Of a stretch of 64,000 nucleotides of DNA, positions 61,867-64,000 are shown one piece after another (positions within the stretch are counted from its first letter, which is position 1; every line of letters starts with the position of its first letter). Source of the DNA: an uncultured Bacilli bacterium. GTDB lineage: Bacteria; Bacillota_I; Bacilli_A; RFN20; CAG-826. Both the position numbers and the translations under genes were made by a program. Under the pieces are notes generated by a model, which ran no database searches, was not told the DNA's origin, and saw only the letters and a program-made list of their open reading frames with translations. Location: the NCBI GenBank assembly GCA_944349595.1, contig CALVNF010000002.1, positions 68,386-132,385 on the forward strand, given 5' to 3'.

Positions 61867-63606
61867 TTATTCAAATTTAATATGTAAATCTTTTAATTGT
61901 TCCTCAGTAACATTTGATGGTGCATTTGACATTGGACATCTTGCTTTAAGATTTTTTGGGAAAGCAATTACATCTCTAATATTGTCAGTTTTTGTTAATA
62001 ACATAGTTAATCTTTCTAATCCAAAAGCAATTCCAGCATGAGGAGGTGTTCCATATTTAAACGCATCAATAAAGAATCCAAATCGCTTTTTAATATCTTC
62101 ATCTGATAAACCTAATAATTCAAAAATTTTAGTTTGTGTTTTTTGGTCATAAATTCTTAGTGAACCACCACCAGCTTCATAACCATTAATTACAATGTCA
62201 TAACAATAAGCATAAACTTTTTCTGGTGCTTCATCTAAATATTTTAAATCTTCATCGCATGGTCTTGTAAATGGATGATGTTCAGGAGTTAATTGATTAG
62301 TAATTTCATCTTTTGAAAATAATGGCCAATGAACAACCCATAAAATATCATATTGGTCTTTATTTTTAATTAAATCTAATTTTTTTGCTAATTCATTTCT
62401 TAAAGCACCTAAACCAAAATTAACATTATATTTAATATTGCTTGATGCAAAAATAATAACATCATTGTTTTCAAGATTTAATTTATTTATTAGTTCATTT
62501 TTAATATCATCTGTTAAAAATTTTAAAATAGATCCACTAAATTCATTATTAACATATTTTAAATTGAAAAAGTTTTTCATTCCAAATTTATTAGCAGTTA
62601 AATTAAGTTCGTCAAAAATTTTTCTTGAAAAATAATTAGCTGAATTTTTTACAACAATACATTTTAAATATTTGTTATTTTTAAATATTTCAAATTCACT
62701 ATTAATAAATAAATCCTTAACATCTACTAATTTTAAATCAAATCTTGTGTCTGGTTTATCACTTCCATAAACATTAACAGCTTCATCATATTCCATTTTT
62801 CTAATTGGTAATTTGATCTCATAACCAATAGTTTCTTTAAAAATACGATATAGTAATTGGTCCATTATATCTAATAATTGTTCTTGATTTAAAAATGATG
62901 TTTCGATATCGATTTGAGTAAATTCTGGTTGTCTATCAGCTCTTAAATCTTCGTCTCTAAAACATTTTGCAATTTGATAATATCTTTCAAATCCTGCAAT
63001 CATTAACAATTGTTTATAAAGTTGTGGAGATTGAGGTAAAGCATAAAATTGTTGTGGATTATTTCTTGAAGGAACCAAAAATTCTCTTGCTCCTTCTGGA
63101 GTAGAAACTCCTAAAACTGGGGTTTCTATTTCTAAAAATCCATTTTTATTAAGAAAATCATGAGTTATAGAAACAATTTTTGATCTTAAAATTAAATTTT
63201 TTTGCAAACATAACCTTCTTAAATCTAAATATCTATATTTTAATCTTGTATCTTCAAGCGCGTCGGTATCATCATCAATTATAAATGGAGTCAATTCAGC
63301 TGTATTAATAACTTCTAATTTATCGACAACAATTTCAATATTTCCAGTTAAAAGTTTTGGATTAGGTATATCCTTTTTATTAACTACACCATGAATATGA
63401 ATTAAGTATTCATTTTTAACAACTGGAAATTTTTTTGTTTCATTATTTAATACAAGTTGGATAATTCCGCTACGATCTCTTAAATCAATAAAAGTAAGCG
63501 AGCCTAAATCTCTTTTTTTATGAACCCAACCTATTAAATATACTTCTTGACCAACTTTATTTAAATTAACTTCTGTATTAAAGCAAGTTCTTTTAATCTC
63601 TTTCAT
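61867..63606 (-). CDS. aspS: Aspartyl-tRNA synthetase
   Basis: Charges tRNA-Asp. 579 residues, bacterial type: OB-fold anticodon domain, catalytic core with FLVPSRNNPQQFYALPQSPQ and FRDEDLRADRQPEFTQID, the GAD insertion domain (about 285-400) and GIAFGLERL as motif 3. The hisS-aspS order is the usual Bacillota one; the gap is 11 bases. Whether it is discriminating (Asp only) cannot be told by eye. Confidence 0.97.
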   Translation of the reverse strand: MKEIKRTCFNTEVNLNKVGQEVYLIGWVHKKRDLGSLTFIDLRDRSGIIQLVLNNETKKFPVVKNEYLIHIHGVVNKKDIPNPKLLTGNIEIVVDKLEVINTAELTPFIIDDDTDALEDTRLKYRYLDLRRLCLQKNLILRSKIVSITHDFLNKNGFLEIETPVLGVSTPEGAREFLVPSRNNPQQFYALPQSPQLYKQLLMIAGFERYYQIAKCFRDEDLRADRQPEFTQIDIETSFLNQEQLLDIMDQLLYRIFKETIGYEIKLPIRKMEYDEAVNVYGSDKPDTRFDLKLVDVKDLFINSEFEIFKNNKYLKCIVVKNSANYFSRKIFDELNLTANKFGMKNFFNLKYVNNEFSGSILKFLTDDIKNELINKLNLENNDVIIFASSNIKYNVNFGLGALRNELAKKLDLIKNKDQYDILWVVHWPLFSKDEITNQLTPEHHPFTRPCDEDLKYLDEAPEKVYAYCYDIVINGYEAGGGSLRIYDQKTQTKIFELLGLSDEDIKKRFGFFIDAFKYGTPPHAGIAFGLERLTMLLTKTDNIRDVIAFPKNLKARCPMSNAPSNVTEEQLKDLHIKFE

Positions 63607-63617
63607 AAAACCCTCTA

Positions 63618-64000
63618 TTATTCATGACAATGATCATTGTCTTCTTCTAAATTTTTATCTAAAAATGAAATTAAATCGTTCTCAACAACTTTAAATTGTT
63701 CTTTTGTTTCGATATTTTTGACAGTTAAAATGTGAGTATTAATTTCTTCTTCACCAACTATAATTGCAAATTTTGCATTGTTTCTTTCAGCTTTTTTAAA
63801 ACTACTAGAAAATGATGAAGATTCAAGATTTATATCACAAGAAAATCCATAATCTCTAATTGTTGTAAATAAAACTGATAAGTATTGATTTGAAATATTA
63901 CCAATTGGAATTATATAAACATCTAATCCATCATCTTTTGCTAACAAATTATTATCTTTTAATATATTAAAAAGTCTTTCTATTCCAAATGATAATCCAA
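63618..64000 (-). CDS. hisS: Histidyl-tRNA synthetase, C-terminal part (5' end beyond window)
   Basis: The frame is open to the window edge: 126 complete codons plus stop. It starts with class II motif 3 (GLSFGIERLFNIL) and continues into the anticodon-binding domain (DGLDVYIIPIG, then FAIIVGEEEI). Upstream sequence with motifs 1 and 2 is outside. It ends in an acidic His-containing tail (NLEEDNDHCHE). It heads the aspS-tkt operon as seen here. Confidence 0.93.
   Translation of the reverse strand, partial: GLSFGIERLFNILKDNNLLAKDDGLDVYIIPIGNISNQYLSVLFTTIRDYGFSCDINLESSSFSSSFKKAERNNAKFAIIVGEEEINTHILTVKNIETKEQFKVVENDLISFLDKNLEEDNDHCHE

Noticed and set aside
1..64000. Genetic code 4 (TGA as Trp)
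   Set aside because: Several genes end in TGA at ATGA overlaps with the next gene, and Trp positions in conserved motifs are TGG.
1..64000. tRNA or rRNA genes, insertion sequences, prophage
   Set aside because: No GC-rich structured clusters, transposase, integrase (other than Xer) or phage genes were seen in the gaps.

Overview
The window is a dense, very AT-rich bacterial chromosome segment with Bacillus-type gene order. TGA is used as a stop (dtd, alaS and mnmA junctions are ATGA overlaps) and Trp is TGG, so this is not a code-4 Mollicute. Single-chain glycyl-tRNA synthetase, hrcA-grpE-dnaK-dnaJ with CIRCE elements, dnaG-rpoD, a T-box in front of alaS, the MEP isoprenoid pathway (dxs, ispG, ispH) and many DUF-type Bacillota genes point to a small-genome, uncultured member of the Bacilli close to the Mollicutes (RF39-like or Erysipelotrichia-like). 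This placement is an inference from gene content; no search was run.

Layout. 1-6.98 kb: divergent rarA (cut by the window edge) and dtd-mnmA, then T-box-alaS-ruvX-yrzB-greA. 7-10.6 kb: competence genes comEA-comEC, then holA and rpsT. 10.9-18.9 kb: fmt, a nuclease-helicase fusion, lepA, a degenerate Fic-like protein, hemW. 18.9-23.7 kb: the heat-shock operon under two CIRCE boxes. 23.7-31 kb: two poorly known genes, mtaB, rpmF, deoC, rpsU, a C39-peptidase membrane protein, ybeY-cdd-era-recO. 31-43.2 kb: a second sigma-70-type factor, glyS, dnaG, rpoD, trmK, yqfO, ispH, a DEAD-box helicase, nfo, ispG, rpmG, efp, yneF. 43.2-51.8 kb: plsY, parE-parC, and a ribosome-assembly run (yqeG, yqeH, yhbY, yqeK, rsfS). 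51.8-64 kb: everything is on the minus strand: a PemK-like protein, deoB, xerD-type recombinase, dinB, dxs, xseB-xseA-nusB-yqhY, tkt, aspS, hisS (cut by the edge).

The change of coding strand at 51.8 kb coincides with a 28-bp sequence that closely matches a Firmicutes dif site, so the window very probably contains the chromosome terminus, where the two replichores meet.

Three unusual regulatory or structural systems stand out. (1) Nine arrays of 4-5 units of an 11-bp degenerate repeat (consensus AGTAGTTATTT) lie in exact 11-bp phase between 16 and 58 kb. Six are between genes and three lie inside genes. Eight of the nine point toward the dif-like site. (2) Three genes (comEA, the C39 membrane protein, the PemK-like protein) share an upstream element (G/A)GGAAAA-N15-CGACTTA set in a hairpin whose 3' arm carries the ribosome binding site. 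It looks like the promoter of a competence-type alternative sigma factor, and an orphan sigma-70-family gene sits at 31.1 kb. (3) Many promoters have a -10 box only 6-9 bases before the start codon, which predicts many leaderless mRNAs.

No tRNA, rRNA, insertion sequence, prophage or CRISPR array was seen. No gene-free stretch exceeds 300 bases. The longest is 51779-52036, described under the terminator, dif and repeat entries.
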